Positions 1-8,697 are shown, counted from the first letter of the stretch. The stretch: DNA of 64,000 bases from Microbacterium marinum (GCF_014204835.1 NZ_JACHMD010000001.1:372001-436000), one strand, 5' to 3'. Numbers and translations: made by a program. Notes: generated by a model from the letters alone, not told the origin.

Positions 1-79
1 TCGGCGGGAGCAGGGTTTGCTCGTCGTGGGCGGGGTAGATGGTGAGGCTGGTGCGGCTGTTCATGAGGCGCTCGTTCAT
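1..79 (-). CDS. 5' end of an unidentified minus-strand gene (runs off the left edge)
   Basis: An ATG at 79-77 on the minus strand opens a frame that stays open to the window edge (26 codons, beginning MNERLMNSRTSLTIYP). It overlaps the TGA of the preceding minus-strand frame in the ATGA arrangement used by many coupled gene pairs in this window. That overlap is the only support for calling it a gene. The protein is not recognised and only its first residues are visible. Confidence 0.3.
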   Translation of the reverse strand, partial: MNERLMNSRTSLTIYPAHDEQTLLPP

Positions 80-180
80 GCGGTGCGGCGGATGCCGGCG
101 GCGATGATGTGGGCCTTGGTGGGCCGGGAGTAGAAGCCGAAGCTGTCGTCGTCGTCGGAAGCGGAGACGGTGGCGGTGAG
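76..180 (-). pseudogene. 3' end of an unidentified minus-strand gene, cut near position 180
   Basis: The minus-strand frame ending in TGA at 78-76 reads ...SFGFYSRPTKAHIIAAGIRRTA and looks like a genuine protein C terminus coupled to the next gene by ATGA. Upstream of about 180 the same frame loses protein-like character and meets a stop at 267-265 without a convincing start. The plus strand from about 240 reads instead as a membrane protein end. I infer that the gene was truncated by a rearrangement near 180. The family was not recognised. Confidence 0.3.
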
Positions 181-239
181 TAGATCTTCGCCGTCCGGCG
201 TGTGCTGCCGTCGCTCTCCGTGGAGATGGAATCCCGGCT

Positions 240-476
240 GTCGGTCTCGTCCTGGCGACGGTCTTCACGCAGAGCGGCTGGGTCGGAGCAATGGCGGTGA
301 CCGCCGCGACTCTCGTCGTGGCGGCGCTGATCGTCTGGCACCGTGCCCGATCCGGTCTCGTTCGTGCGCTGGATCCTGATCATGCCGTGCGCCGGAGCCG
401 ATCTCTGTCGTGGTCACCGGGCAACCCGGGTGAGCTGTTCCAAATCGGCACAGCGCTGTGGCGGAATCCTCCCTGA
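240..476 (+). pseudogene. Possible C-terminal remnant of a membrane transporter
   Basis: The plus frame from about 240 reads VGLVLATVFTQSGWVGAM then AVTAATLVVAALIVWHRAR and ends at TGA 474-476. This is a hydrophobic hairpin followed by a basic residue cluster, as at the last two helices of a major facilitator transporter. There is no start codon or upstream body, and neighbouring frames look shuffled. It would be a 3' relic upstream of the ketone-degradation genes. The call rests on hydrophobic character only. Confidence 0.3.
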
Positions 477-546
477 GAGTAGAGCTCATCCACCGAGTGG
501 TCGCCTAGTTCCTGCAGGCGCCGAGCATCAACGAAGGAGTTATGCG

Positions 547-1458
547 ATGTCCTCGTCATCCACCGCGACCGCAGTCGTCCCGAGCGCCCTGCGTGATCTG
601 TATCTGGGCTGGTCCGAGCTCATGGCCACCCACGAGCTGGACATGCGGCTGTTCCGCAGCATCTTCGATGAATGGCACCAGCCGACCATCGAACCGGAAA
701 ATGTCACCTACAAGGAGGAGACGGTCGGCGGCGTGCCCGGCATCTGGGCGTTCCCGGCCGGAGCCGATCGCTCCAAGGTCCTCCTCTACACGCACGGCGG
801 CGGGTTCGCCGTCGGCTCTGCGGCCAGCCACCGGAAGCTCGCCGCGCACGTCGCGAAGGCGGCCGGGGTAACAGCGTTCGTGCTGGACTACCGTCGCGCG
901 CCCGAGCACCCGCACCCCGCCCAGGTAGACGACGGGGTCGCGGCGTTCGAGGCCCTGCTGGAGCGGGGGGTCCACCCCGAGGACGTCACCACCATCGGCG
1001 ACTCGGCGGGAGGCAATCTCGCCATCGCCATCCCGTTGGCGTTGAAGGCGAAGGGACGGCCGCTGCCCGGGCACGTCATCGCGTTCTCCCCGTGGCTGGA
1101 CATGGAGAACCGCGGCGCGACGCTGGTCACCAACGATGCGACCGACGCGCTGATCTCCGTGCCGCTCCTGGAGGGCATGATCGCCGGCGTGCTGGGGGAG
1201 ACCACCAGCCCGTCGGCGCCGCTCGCGAACCCGCTCTACGCGGATTTCACCGGGTTCCCCCCGCTGTACGTCAACGCCGGTTCGGTCGAGTCGTTGGTCG
1301 ACAATGCCATCCGCGTGGCAGAGCGCGCCAAGGGCGCCGGCGTTGACGTCACCCTGCATGTCGCCGAAGGACAGCAGCACGTCTACCCGTTCCTGGCTGG
1401 CCGCGACGCGGACGTCGACGCGGAGCTTGCGGCGATCGGCCAGTGGCTTCGCCACTGA
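547..1458 (+). CDS. Alpha/beta hydrolase (HSL/acetyl-esterase type), likely lactone or ester hydrolase
   Basis: This 303-residue protein belongs to the hormone-sensitive-lipase-like branch of alpha/beta hydrolases. It shows the oxyanion-hole motif HGGGF near residue 83 and the nucleophile elbow GDSAGG near residue 151. The GQQHVYPF segment near the C terminus carries the likely catalytic His, and an Asp is expected in the segment before it. The start at 547 follows GAAGGAG by a normal distance; the frame is open further upstream but without a ribosome site. It lies 43 bp before a Baeyer-Villiger monooxygenase, so hydrolysis of the lactone or ester made by that enzyme is the natural role. The exact substrate is inferred from this context only. 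Confidence 0.85.
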   Translation: MSSSSTATAVVPSALRDLYLGWSELMATHELDMRLFRSIFDEWHQPTIEPENVTYKEETVGGVPGIWAFPAGADRSKVLLYTHGGGFAVGSAASHRKLAAHVAKAAGVTAFVLDYRRAPEHPHPAQVDDGVAAFEALLERGVHPEDVTTIGDSAGGNLAIAIPLALKAKGRPLPGHVIAFSPWLDMENRGATLVTNDATDALISVPLLEGMIAGVLGETTSPSAPLANPLYADFTGFPPLYVNAGSVESLVDNAIRVAERAKGAGVDVTLHVAEGQQHVYPFLAGRDADVDAELAAIGQWLRH

Positions 1459-1501
1459 CCTGCAGCACCCCACCCACCTCATTCACCGAAGGAGTTGCAC
1501 C

Positions 1502-3115
1502 ATGACATCCACACAGACCACGGACTTCGACGCGATCGTCGTCGGCGCCGGTTTCGGCGGCATCTACCAGCTACACACCCTGCGCGACAAGCTCGGCCTG
1601 CGCGTCCGCGGGTTCGAGAAGGGCGCCGGCATCGGAGGAACCTGGTACTGGAACCGGTACCCCGGCGCCATGTCCGACACGGAGAGCCCTTTCTACCGAT
1701 ACTCGTTCGATGACGAACTGCTGCAGGAGTGGGACTGGGCCCGCAAGTACATTGACCAGCCCGACATCCTCCGCTACCTTGAGACCGTCGTCGACCGGTA
1801 CGACCTCCGCAAGGACTTCCGGCTGAACACCGAAGTCACGTCGATCGTCTTCGACGAAGCCACCAACACCTGGACGGTCGGCACCTCCGCCGGAGAATCC
1901 TTCACGGCCCGATACGTGGTGGCGGCGCTGGGACTGCTCGCAGCAACCAACATCCCCGACATCCCCGGGATCGACTCGTTCGAAGGCCGCCTCGTGCACA
2001 CCGCGGAGTGGCCGGAGGACCTGTCGATCGAGGGCAAGCGGGTGGGGGTCATCGGCACTGGCTCGACCGGAACACAGTTCATCGTCGCCGCGGCCAAGCA
2101 GGTGTCGCACCTGACCGTGTTCCAGCGCTCGGCGCAGTACAGCGTCCCCTCCGGCAACGGACCGGTCGGCCCGGGGGAGGTGGACGGATACAAGTCCCGG
2201 TTCCCGGAGATCTGGGAGCAGGTCCGAAACTCCGGCGTCGCCTTCGGGTTCGAGGAGTCCACCGTCGCGGCCACCGATGTCGACGAGGCCGAGCGGGAGC
2301 GCGTGTTCCAGGCGGCATGGGACCGAGGCAACGGATTCTATTTCATGTTCGGCACGTTCAACGACATCGCTATCAACCCGGAGTCGAACGAGGCAGCCGC
2401 TGCGTTCATCCGCCGCAAGATCGCTGAGACGGTCAAGGACCCGGAGACGGCGCGATTGCTCACCCCGACCCAGCCGTATGCGAAGCGGCCCCTGTGCAAC
2501 CAGGGCTACTACGACGTGTACAACCAGGACAACGTGAAGCTGGTGTCGATCAAGGAGAACCCAATCGTTGAGATCACCCCACGAGGGGTGAAGACCGCGG
2601 ACGGTGTTGAGCACGAGCTGGATGTGCTCGTGCTGGCTACCGGGTTCGACGCGGTCGACGGCAACTACCGCCGCATCGACATCCGCGGGCGCGGAGGGGT
2701 GAGCGTCGACGAGCACTGGGCCGACGCCCCGACCAGCTTCCTCGGCATCATGACGGCCGGATTCCCGAACATGTTCATGATCCTCGGCCCCAACGGGCCG
2801 TTCACCAACCTGGTGCCCAGCATCGAGGCGCAGGTCGAGTTCATCACGACTCTGGTGACCGAGGCGGAGCGGAGAGGCGGGCTCATCGAGGTGTCGCAGC
2901 AGGTCGAGGACGAATGGACCGAGACCTGCACGACGATCGCAAACTACACGCTGTTCCCCAAGACCGACTCGTGGATCTTCGGGGCGAACATCCCCGGCAA
3001 GAAGCACGCCGTGATGTTCTACCTCGGCGGCCTAGGCGCCTACCGCGGCCTCCTCTCGGAGATCCAGGCGAAGGACTTCGAAGGATTCAGCATCGGACAG
3101 CCCATCCCGGCCTGA
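1502..3115 (+). CDS. Flavin-dependent Baeyer-Villiger monooxygenase (cyclic ketone type)
   Basis: This 537-residue protein has the length of single-domain cyclohexanone/cyclopentanone monooxygenases. An FAD-binding GAGFGG is near residue 15, followed by GIGGTWYWNRYPG. The Baeyer-Villiger signature FxGxxxHxxxW appears as FEGRLVHTAEWPE near residue 160. A second dinucleotide site, GTGSTG, near residue 185 binds NADPH. The family inserts one oxygen atom next to a ketone, giving a lactone or ester. It starts at ATG 1502 after GAAGGAG and follows the esterase. Together they would give a hydroxyacid that the downstream alcohol and aldehyde dehydrogenases oxidise. Ring size of the substrate cannot be read from sequence; the glutaryl-CoA-type genes downstream favour a five-carbon ring. 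Confidence 0.93.
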   Translation: MTSTQTTDFDAIVVGAGFGGIYQLHTLRDKLGLRVRGFEKGAGIGGTWYWNRYPGAMSDTESPFYRYSFDDELLQEWDWARKYIDQPDILRYLETVVDRYDLRKDFRLNTEVTSIVFDEATNTWTVGTSAGESFTARYVVAALGLLAATNIPDIPGIDSFEGRLVHTAEWPEDLSIEGKRVGVIGTGSTGTQFIVAAAKQVSHLTVFQRSAQYSVPSGNGPVGPGEVDGYKSRFPEIWEQVRNSGVAFGFEESTVAATDVDEAERERVFQAAWDRGNGFYFMFGTFNDIAINPESNEAAAAFIRRKIAETVKDPETARLLTPTQPYAKRPLCNQGYYDVYNQDNVKLVSIKENPIVEITPRGVKTADGVEHELDVLVLATGFDAVDGNYRRIDIRGRGGVSVDEHWADAPTSFLGIMTAGFPNMFMILGPNGPFTNLVPSIEAQVEFITTLVTEAERRGGLIEVSQQVEDEWTETCTTIANYTLFPKTDSWIFGANIPGKKHAVMFYLGGLGAYRGLLSEIQAKDFEGFSIGQPIPA

Positions 3116-3124
3116 TCGACGGTA

Positions 3125-3159
3125 ACCGTAGGCCGGGAGTGTGCTTCCCGGCCTACGGT
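3125..3159 (+). terminator. GC-rich hairpin after the monooxygenase gene
   Basis: ACCGTAGGCCGGGAG (from 3125) is mirrored by CTTCCCGGCCTACGGT (3144-3159), a stem of about 15 bp with a 4-base loop, just after the stop at 3115. There is no T-run, so termination efficiency is uncertain. The next gene starts only 7 bp later, so the hairpin may instead separate the esterase/monooxygenase mRNA from the thioesterase. Confidence 0.6.
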
Positions 3160-3165
3160 CGTCCT

Positions 3166-3621
3166 ATGAGCGACAACATGTCAGAAGACGTCACCTTCCG
3201 ATCACGCCGCTGGGTCCGTCCCGAGGACCTGAACGCGTACGGCACCCTGTTCGGCGGCAGCCTGCTGCGCTGGATCGATGAAGAGGCCGCGATTTACGCC
3301 ATCATCCAGCTCGGAAACCCTCGGGCGGTCACCAAGTACATATCCGAGATCGACTTCGTCAGCTCCGCACGACAAGGTGACCTGATCGAGATGGGACTGC
3401 GCGCCACCGCGTTCGGGCGCACCTCCCTCACGATGCGCGCCGAGGTGCGCAACATGATCACCCGTGACCGCATTCTGACGATCGAGAAGATCGTCTTCGT
3501 CGGCCTCGACGACCACGGCCAGCCCATTCCTCACGGCTACACCGACATCACCTACGAACGCGACCGGCTTCCCCACCACCATGGACTCATGCGCACAGAG
3601 GATGGATCCACAGCGGACTAG
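3166..3621 (+). CDS. Acyl-CoA thioesterase, hotdog fold
   Basis: This 151-residue protein resembles YciA/cytosolic acyl-CoA hydrolases. It has the N-terminal signature 'RRWVRPEDLNAYGTLFGG' followed by LLRWIDEEAA, where the acidic residue after the helix is the usual catalytic or binding position. A 'FGRTSLT' strand and 'VEVRNM'-like segments follow. Such enzymes hydrolyse acyl-CoA to free acid and CoA in the cytosol. Here it could release CoA from stalled pathway intermediates. It begins immediately after the hairpin at 3125-3159 with no strong ribosome site, so its expression may be low or depend on readthrough. Its stop overlaps the GGTATTGG motif that precedes the regulator gene. Confidence 0.82.
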   Translation: MSDNMSEDVTFRSRRWVRPEDLNAYGTLFGGSLLRWIDEEAAIYAIIQLGNPRAVTKYISEIDFVSSARQGDLIEMGLRATAFGRTSLTMRAEVRNMITRDRILTIEKIVFVGLDDHGQPIPHGYTDITYERDRLPHHHGLMRTEDGSTAD

Positions 3622-3630
3622 GTATTGGCG
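3621..3630 (+). promoter_or_regulatory. GGTATTGG-type box upstream of the AcoR-like gene
   Basis: GGTATTGGCG sits 60-70 bp before the regulator start. A related half, GGATACTGGG, follows at 3648-3657. The same core occurs before four other transcription units of this cluster in matching orientation, suggesting a shared regulator site and, here, autoregulation. Confidence 0.5.
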
Positions 3631-3690
3631 GGTCCTAATAGGGAGGCGGATACTGGGTGGGACCACTTGCAGTGACGCGAGGTCCCAGCT

Positions 3691-5406
3691 ATGTCCACCG
3701 ATACCTATTCCGCCGCGAGCGTGCGGCAGGCTCGTGAACGCCTTCTCGAAGCTGGCGTCGGCGCGCACGGTCTCACTCCCCGAACACTGAACGTCCCCCC
3801 GGTGATCGAGCGCAGTTGGCGTCGCTCGTTCACCACCGGTGGCGGCTACGATCCGACGGCGACTCCTGCCTACCACCCGTTCTCCGAACCGGCGGGACGC
3901 TTTCAGGACACCGCTGAGATCGTCCTGGCGCGATGGGCGGAATCACTCGCGGACATGCGTGTCGCGCTGCTGGTCAGCGACCGATCCGGACGGATCCTCG
4001 CCCGAAAGGTGGGCGACCCGAGCCACGCGAGACGGCTCGACAAGGTGTCCGCGGCCGAAGGATTCGAATTCTCGGAGTCCGCGCTGGGCACGAACGGACT
4101 CGGAACGGCGATCGAGGAAAGATCCGCAGTGTTCGTGCGCGGCGCCGAGCACGTCAACGACCGGCTGCAGACCCTCGCCTGCGCTGGCGCCCCCATCCAC
4201 GACCCTCTTTCGCGGCGGGTCATCGGCTCGCTCGCCCTCGCCTCTCCCGTCGGGGCGTCCCACCCCGCGATGCTCGCGATCGCGAAGCAGGCCGCTCGTG
4301 ACCTCCAGGACGCGCTGCTTAACACCGCACCGCTGGAGCTGCAGGCGCTGCTGGCCCGGTTCGCGGACGGTACCGCCCGCCACCGTGTGCTGGCCATCGG
4401 CCGTGGCGGCGTGCTCGCCTCGACGGGCGCGTTGCCGATGCTCTCGGCCGAGCGGCACGTGACCCTGTGGGACGAGCTCCAGGCCCACCACTGGCAGGGG
4501 GATGTCGCATCCGTCTTGCTCGCGGATCGGCCGAGCACTGCCCGCCGCATCGTGAATCGGGCAGGGGAGAGCATCTACCTCGTGGAACTTGCCGAGTCCG
4601 AGCCGGCCGCAGCGCCGGAACCCACCCGGCTTTCCCGCCTTGCCGCGCACCTCGACGTGCTCGGCCGCAGCAGCGGGTGCATCGCGATCCACGGTCCGCG
4701 CGACAGTGGGAAGACGCTTCTCGCCCAGCTCTGGCTGCGCGAACGCGATCGCCACGACCCGGTCGTCATCGGCGCCCCGGCATTTCGGGAACCGGGGGCC
4801 GTGGCCACGGCGGTGCAGGCGCTGAGCACAGGTACATCGGTGGTCGTCTGCAGCGTCGAGTCTTTGACCGACGTTGACTTCCCGGTCCTGCAGCAATTGG
4901 CTGGCGCGGCAGATCCCGTCCGGTCCGCCCGGGTGGTGTTCTGTGTCGCAGACGACCTGACTGGCGTCGTCGTCGATTTCCTGGGCCGCCAAGGGCCGCG
5001 GCTCGATCTCCCTGCGCTGCGCGATGACCCAGACCGTGTCATCGGCCTGGCTGTGAGACTCGCTCAGGAGTACTCGGTGACACTGAGTCCTGCTGTGCTG
5101 CAGGCGCTTTCCCGGTGGGATTGGCGTGGTGGCGCCTCGGAGCTGCGGGTTCTGATTGCCGCGATGGTGGTGCAGCGTCCCGGCGGCACCGTCCTGGACG
5201 TCGACCTTCTGCCCGCCGAGATGCGCACACGTGCCCGCCAGCTGCGCGGCATCGCCGCATCCGAGTACCGGGCGATCGATGCGGCGCTGCGGGAGGCGGA
5301 CGGAAACCGTTCGCGTGCAGCGGAGATCCTCGGTATCGGGCGCACGACGCTGTACCGGAAACTGCGCGCGTACGGTTTCGACGGGCAGAACACCCTGATC
5401 TCCTGA
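3691..5406 (+). CDS. AcoR-type transcriptional regulator (GAF, AAA+-like, Fis HTH)
   Basis: This 571-residue regulator has an N-terminal segment typical of AcoR proteins (VIERSWRRS near residue 35). A GAF sensory domain follows at about 70-215 (SALGTNGLGTAIEERSAV is characteristic). A compact ATPase-like domain starts near residue 315 with Walker A GPRDSGKT. A C-terminal Fis-type helix-turn-helix (RAAEILGIGRTTLYRKL) ends the protein. The GAFTGA loop that contacts sigma-54 in true enhancer-binding proteins is not visible and the ATPase domain is eroded. This fits actinobacteria, which generally lack sigma-54. The gene follows the box at 3621. It is the best candidate for the activator of the surrounding ketone genes, sensing a pathway intermediate through GAF. 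The ligand is unknown. Confidence 0.88.
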   Translation: MSTDTYSAASVRQARERLLEAGVGAHGLTPRTLNVPPVIERSWRRSFTTGGGYDPTATPAYHPFSEPAGRFQDTAEIVLARWAESLADMRVALLVSDRSGRILARKVGDPSHARRLDKVSAAEGFEFSESALGTNGLGTAIEERSAVFVRGAEHVNDRLQTLACAGAPIHDPLSRRVIGSLALASPVGASHPAMLAIAKQAARDLQDALLNTAPLELQALLARFADGTARHRVLAIGRGGVLASTGALPMLSAERHVTLWDELQAHHWQGDVASVLLADRPSTARRIVNRAGESIYLVELAESEPAAAPEPTRLSRLAAHLDVLGRSSGCIAIHGPRDSGKTLLAQLWLRERDRHDPVVIGAPAFREPGAVATAVQALSTGTSVVVCSVESLTDVDFPVLQQLAGAADPVRSARVVFCVADDLTGVVVDFLGRQGPRLDLPALRDDPDRVIGLAVRLAQEYSVTLSPAVLQALSRWDWRGGASELRVLIAAMVVQRPGGTVLDVDLLPAEMRTRARQLRGIAASEYRAIDAALREADGNRSRAAEILGIGRTTLYRKLRAYGFDGQNTLIS

Positions 5407-5488
5407 AAACAGCGCCCCCGCCTGCCGACCAGGGAGGCCTGGATTCGCAGTTGCGTACTCGGCGCGGCGGAGGCGTTACACGGGGATA

Positions 5489-6859
5489 TCAGGCGGGGGT
5501 TCGGATGAGCTTCTTGTTCGCGAACTCGTCCATGCCGTACCGGGCGAGTTCGCGTCCGACGCCGGAGCGCTTCACGCCGCCGAAGGGGAGGTCCGGTGCG
5601 CTGCGGCTGGTGCTGTTGATCCACACCATCCCGACCTCCAGTTCGCGGGCGATCTGCGCGGCTGCCAGAGGATCCTGCGTGAAGACGCTGCTGGACAGCC
5701 CGAAGGGCGACTCGTTGGCCAGGGCGACCGCGGCCTGCGGGGAGGGCACCCGGTACACGACCGCGGTCGGTCCGAACAGCTCCTCCTCGTAGGCTCGCAT
5801 CAGCGGGGTGACCCCGGTGAGCACGCTGGGCGGGTAGAAGGCGCCCTCTCGGCGTGCACCGGGGGCGATGTGCAGGGTGGCGCCCTTGGCGACCGCGTCC
5901 TCGACGAGCTCCTCGAGCTCATCTCCGGCATCCGCGGACGCCAACGGGCCGAGGAACGTGTCGGGGTCCGTGGGGTCGTCGGGGATGATCTTCGTGATCG
6001 CGTCGATGAACTTCCGAGAGAACTCGTCGTAGACGGCATCCACGACAATGAACCGCTTGGATGCCGTGCACGCCTGGCCGCCGTTGGCGATGCGGCCGCG
6101 TACGCCGGCTGCCACGGCCGCGTCGACGTCAGCATCCTCTAGGACGATGAACGGGTCCGAGCCGCCCAGCTCGAGGACGACCTTTTTCATGTGCCTGCCG
6201 GCCACCTCGCCGACAGCCGAGCCCGCCTTCTCGGAGCCGGTCAGCGACACCCCTTGCACGCGCGGGTCGGCGATGATGCCGGCAATCTGGCGGCTGTCTA
6301 CGAACGCGTTGATGTACGCGTCGGCTGGAAGCGCGGCGTCGTGGAGCACGCGTTCGATGGCGAGGGCGGACTGCGGGCAGTTGCGGGCGTGTTTGAGGAT
6401 GATCGTGTTGCCCAGTGCGAGGTTGGGGGCGACAAACCGGGCCACCTGGTAGTAGGGGAAGTTCCACGGCATGATCCCCAACAGCGGCCCGATCGGCTCG
6501 GTGCGGACGAGCGCTTCCCCTCCGCCGACGATGTCGAGGGTCTCGTCGGCGAGGAACGCTTCGGCGTGGTCGGCGTAGTACTGGTAGATCGAGGCGACCA
6601 GCTCGACTTCCCCGCGGGCCTGCGTGACGGGTTTGCCGACCTCGAGTGTCAGCAGCGCGCTCAGTTCATCAATGCGGTCCCGGTGCAGCTGCGCCGCGCG
6701 TGCCAGGATCCCCGTCCGTTCGGCGAGCGGCAGCTCCCGGTACTTGCGGTAGGCCGTGTGCGAGCGGGCGACGATGTCGGCCACGTCCGCATCGCCGATC
6801 ACGGCGTACTCGGCGACCGTCTGACCGGTGGCTGGGTTGATGGTCCGGTATGCACCCAT
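5489..6859 (-). CDS. NAD(P)-dependent aldehyde dehydrogenase (succinate-semialdehyde-dehydrogenase-like)
   Basis: This 456-residue enzyme begins MGAYRTINPATGQTVAEY, as GabD/Sad-type semialdehyde dehydrogenases do. It has MPWNFPYYQ, the Rossmann-associated SLTGSEKAGSAVG, the general-base segment VLELGGSDP and the catalytic Cys in NGGQACTASKR. EELFGPTAVVY and the C-terminal FGGVKRSGVGREL are also present. The family oxidises omega-oxo acids to dicarboxylates. In this cluster it would convert an oxo-acid from the alcohol dehydrogenase into glutarate or adipate. It starts at ATG 6859 behind AGGAGACC and is transcribed divergently from the enoyl-CoA hydratase across a region holding two copies of the GTATTGGAC box. 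Confidence 0.9.
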   Translation of the reverse strand: MGAYRTINPATGQTVAEYAVIGDADVADIVARSHTAYRKYRELPLAERTGILARAAQLHRDRIDELSALLTLEVGKPVTQARGEVELVASIYQYYADHAEAFLADETLDIVGGGEALVRTEPIGPLLGIMPWNFPYYQVARFVAPNLALGNTIILKHARNCPQSALAIERVLHDAALPADAYINAFVDSRQIAGIIADPRVQGVSLTGSEKAGSAVGEVAGRHMKKVVLELGGSDPFIVLEDADVDAAVAAGVRGRIANGGQACTASKRFIVVDAVYDEFSRKFIDAITKIIPDDPTDPDTFLGPLASADAGDELEELVEDAVAKGATLHIAPGARREGAFYPPSVLTGVTPLMRAYEEELFGPTAVVYRVPSPQAAVALANESPFGLSSSVFTQDPLAAAQIARELEVGMVWINSTSRSAPDLPFGGVKRSGVGRELARYGMDEFANKKLIRTPA

Positions 6860-6971
6860 CGTGGTCTCCTCGCTTCATTGCTGTCGTGCGTCTCACGGGC
6901 CACGCCCGCCCAGATCGGCGGTCGTCTGGCGCGGTACTGCCCTCTCAGCCTGTCGCGCCGTGGCCGAGTTC

Positions 6972-7040
6972 GTCCAATACTGATCCCGGTCCAGATTGAT
7001 GACGATGGCGCATCAGATGTACGTGGATCGGGTATTGGAC
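6972..7040. promoter_or_regulatory. Divergent regulatory region with paired GTATTGGAC boxes
   Basis: GTCCAATAC at 6972-6980 and GGTATTGGAC at 7031-7040 face outward toward the divergent genes at 6859 and 7072. Homology extends past the core: GTCCAATAC-TGATCC on the left against GTCCAATAC-CCGATCC when the right arm is reversed. This is the best-preserved example of the box that recurs at 3621, 9818 and 11773. Confidence 0.6.
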
Positions 7041-7071
7041 GCGCATTGATCGGTGATGGGAGGCTGGGACG

Positions 7072-7824
7072 GTGACCACTCTGATACTCCGCGAGGGCGC
7101 GGACCGGCTTCACGTCGAACTGAACCGTCCTGACGTGCGAAACGCGATCAACGACGACATGGTCGACGAACTTCACGCGGTATGCACGAGCCTGGAGCGA
7201 GAGCCCCGCATCCTGATTCTCACCGGAACCTCTACGCCCGAACGGGGTGTGTTCGCGGCTGGCGCAGACATCCGGCAGCTGCTCGAGCGCGGCCGCGACG
7301 AAGCGCTGGCCGGCATCAACTCCGGGCTGTTCATCCGTATCGCGCGGCTGCCGATGCCGGTGATCGCTGCGGTCGACGGGTTCGCGATCGGGGGCGGTGC
7401 GGAACTCGCGTACGCGGCCGACATCCGGATCGCGTCCACCCGCGCCGTGTTCGGCAACCCCGAGACGGCGATCGGAATCCTGGCCGCGGCCGGGGCGACC
7501 TGGCGGCTCGCCGAGCTGGTGGGGGAGCCGCTGGCCAAGGAGATCCTGTTCACGGGGCGCCGGCTGGACGCCGAGGAGGCGCTGCGGTGTGGGTTGGTGG
7601 CCTCGGTGCATGAACCCGACCAGTTAGCGGCGGCGGCGGATACCGTCGCCGATCGGATCGCTGGCCAGGATCCGCTCGCCCTCCGCGTCTCGAAGCGCGT
7701 GCTCGCTGCGCCGCGGGACGCCCACCCCCTTGTCGACGAACTCGCGCAGGCGATCCTGTTCGAGTCGGACGCCAAGACGCAGCTGATGACCCGATTCCTC
7801 AACCGTTCTCAGGAGACCCGATGA
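7072..7824 (+). CDS. Enoyl-CoA hydratase/isomerase family protein
   Basis: This 250-residue crotonase-fold protein starts at GTG 7072 after GGGAGG. FAAGADIRQL near residue 62 and the second oxyanion-hole loop GFAIGGGAELAYAADIRIAS near residue 103 are the crotonase signature. The catalytic Glu region FGNPETAIGILAAAG follows. These enzymes hydrate crotonyl-type 2-enoyl-CoA to 3-hydroxyacyl-CoA. It overlaps the next gene, a 3-hydroxyacyl-CoA dehydrogenase, by 4 bp (ATGA), so the two are translationally coupled and carry out consecutive beta-oxidation steps. The GGTATTGGAC box lies 31 bp upstream of the start. Confidence 0.9.
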   Translation: MTTLILREGADRLHVELNRPDVRNAINDDMVDELHAVCTSLEREPRILILTGTSTPERGVFAAGADIRQLLERGRDEALAGINSGLFIRIARLPMPVIAAVDGFAIGGGAELAYAADIRIASTRAVFGNPETAIGILAAAGATWRLAELVGEPLAKEILFTGRRLDAEEALRCGLVASVHEPDQLAAAADTVADRIAGQDPLALRVSKRVLAAPRDAHPLVDELAQAILFESDAKTQLMTRFLNRSQETR

Positions 7825-8669
7825 TCACTGTTCCCTCCACCGTCGGCGTGATCGGGGGCGGCCGCATGGGCGCCGGTATCGCGCAGGTATTCGCTCAGGC
7901 GGGCGCGCAGGTCACCGTGATCGAACGCGACCCGGCAGCGGCGGGCGCGGCCGCCGCGCGGTTGGCCGATGGGATCCGCAAGGCCGCGGAGCGGGATGCC
8001 TCGGTCGACGTCGACGCAATCGCCGGCCGCGTCGCGGCCAGCGCCGACTACGAGGCGCTGCGGAATGCCGAGCTCGTGATCGAAGCGGTCCCAGAGACAT
8101 TCGCACTCAAGGTCGAGGCGATGCAGAGAGCAGAGGGGATCGTGGAGGAGTCGGCGTGGCTGGCCACGAATACCTCATCGTTGTCGGTGACAAGGCTCGC
8201 GGCGCAGCTCGCGAGGCCGGAGCGCGTGTGCGGACTGCACTTCTTCAATCCGGTGCCGCCCTCGTCACTCGTCGAGATCGTGCTGACGCCGTCGACCGAC
8301 CCGGACCTGCGGCAACGGGCGGAGCAGTGGGTGACATCGCTGGGGAAGACCCCGATCGTCGTCAACGACGCGCCCGGCTTCGCGAGCTCCCGCCTGGGCG
8401 CGGCAATCGCGCTGGAAGCGATGCGGATGCTCGAAGAGGGGGTGGCCAGCGCTGAGGACATCGACACGGCGATGGTGCTGGGATACCGTCACGCGACAGG
8501 TCCGTTGCGCACCTCCGATCTTGTCGGGCTGGACGTGCGTCTCGGGATCGCCGAATACCTCTATGAGACGCTCGGCGAGCGGTTCGCCCCGCCGCAGATC
8601 CTCCGCGACAAGGTCGCGGCCGGGGAGCTGGGACGCAAGACGGGACGCGGCTTCTTCGACTACGCGTGA
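7821..8669 (+). CDS. 3-hydroxyacyl-CoA dehydrogenase (PaaH/3-hydroxybutyryl-CoA dehydrogenase type)
   Basis: This 282-residue protein carries the NAD-binding GVIGGGRMGAGIAQVFAQ at residues 8-25. The family signature 'LHFFNPVPPSSLVEIV' is near residue 140, with catalytic His in LHFFNPV and the preceding Glu in VIEAVPE. The C-terminal domain includes GFASSRLGAAIALEAMRML and ends GRKTGRGFFDY. It oxidises L-3-hydroxyacyl-CoA to 3-oxoacyl-CoA with NAD. The stand-alone length matches FadB2/PaaH rather than the multifunctional FadB. It overlaps the hydratase by 4 bp. Its product is the expected substrate of the thiolase at 14322. Confidence 0.93.
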   Translation: MITVPSTVGVIGGGRMGAGIAQVFAQAGAQVTVIERDPAAAGAAAARLADGIRKAAERDASVDVDAIAGRVAASADYEALRNAELVIEAVPETFALKVEAMQRAEGIVEESAWLATNTSSLSVTRLAAQLARPERVCGLHFFNPVPPSSLVEIVLTPSTDPDLRQRAEQWVTSLGKTPIVVNDAPGFASSRLGAAIALEAMRMLEEGVASAEDIDTAMVLGYRHATGPLRTSDLVGLDVRLGIAEYLYETLGERFAPPQILRDKVAAGELGRKTGRGFFDYA

Positions 8670-8697
8670 GTCGTGGCCGGCTGGACGCCCGGCGCGG

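Noticed and set aside
7031..7058. GGTATTGGAC read as a classical -35 element
   Set aside because: At several of the five sites no reasonable -10 hexamer is found 16-18 bp downstream, and distances to start codons vary from 28 to 113 bp, so an activator or repressor site fits better.
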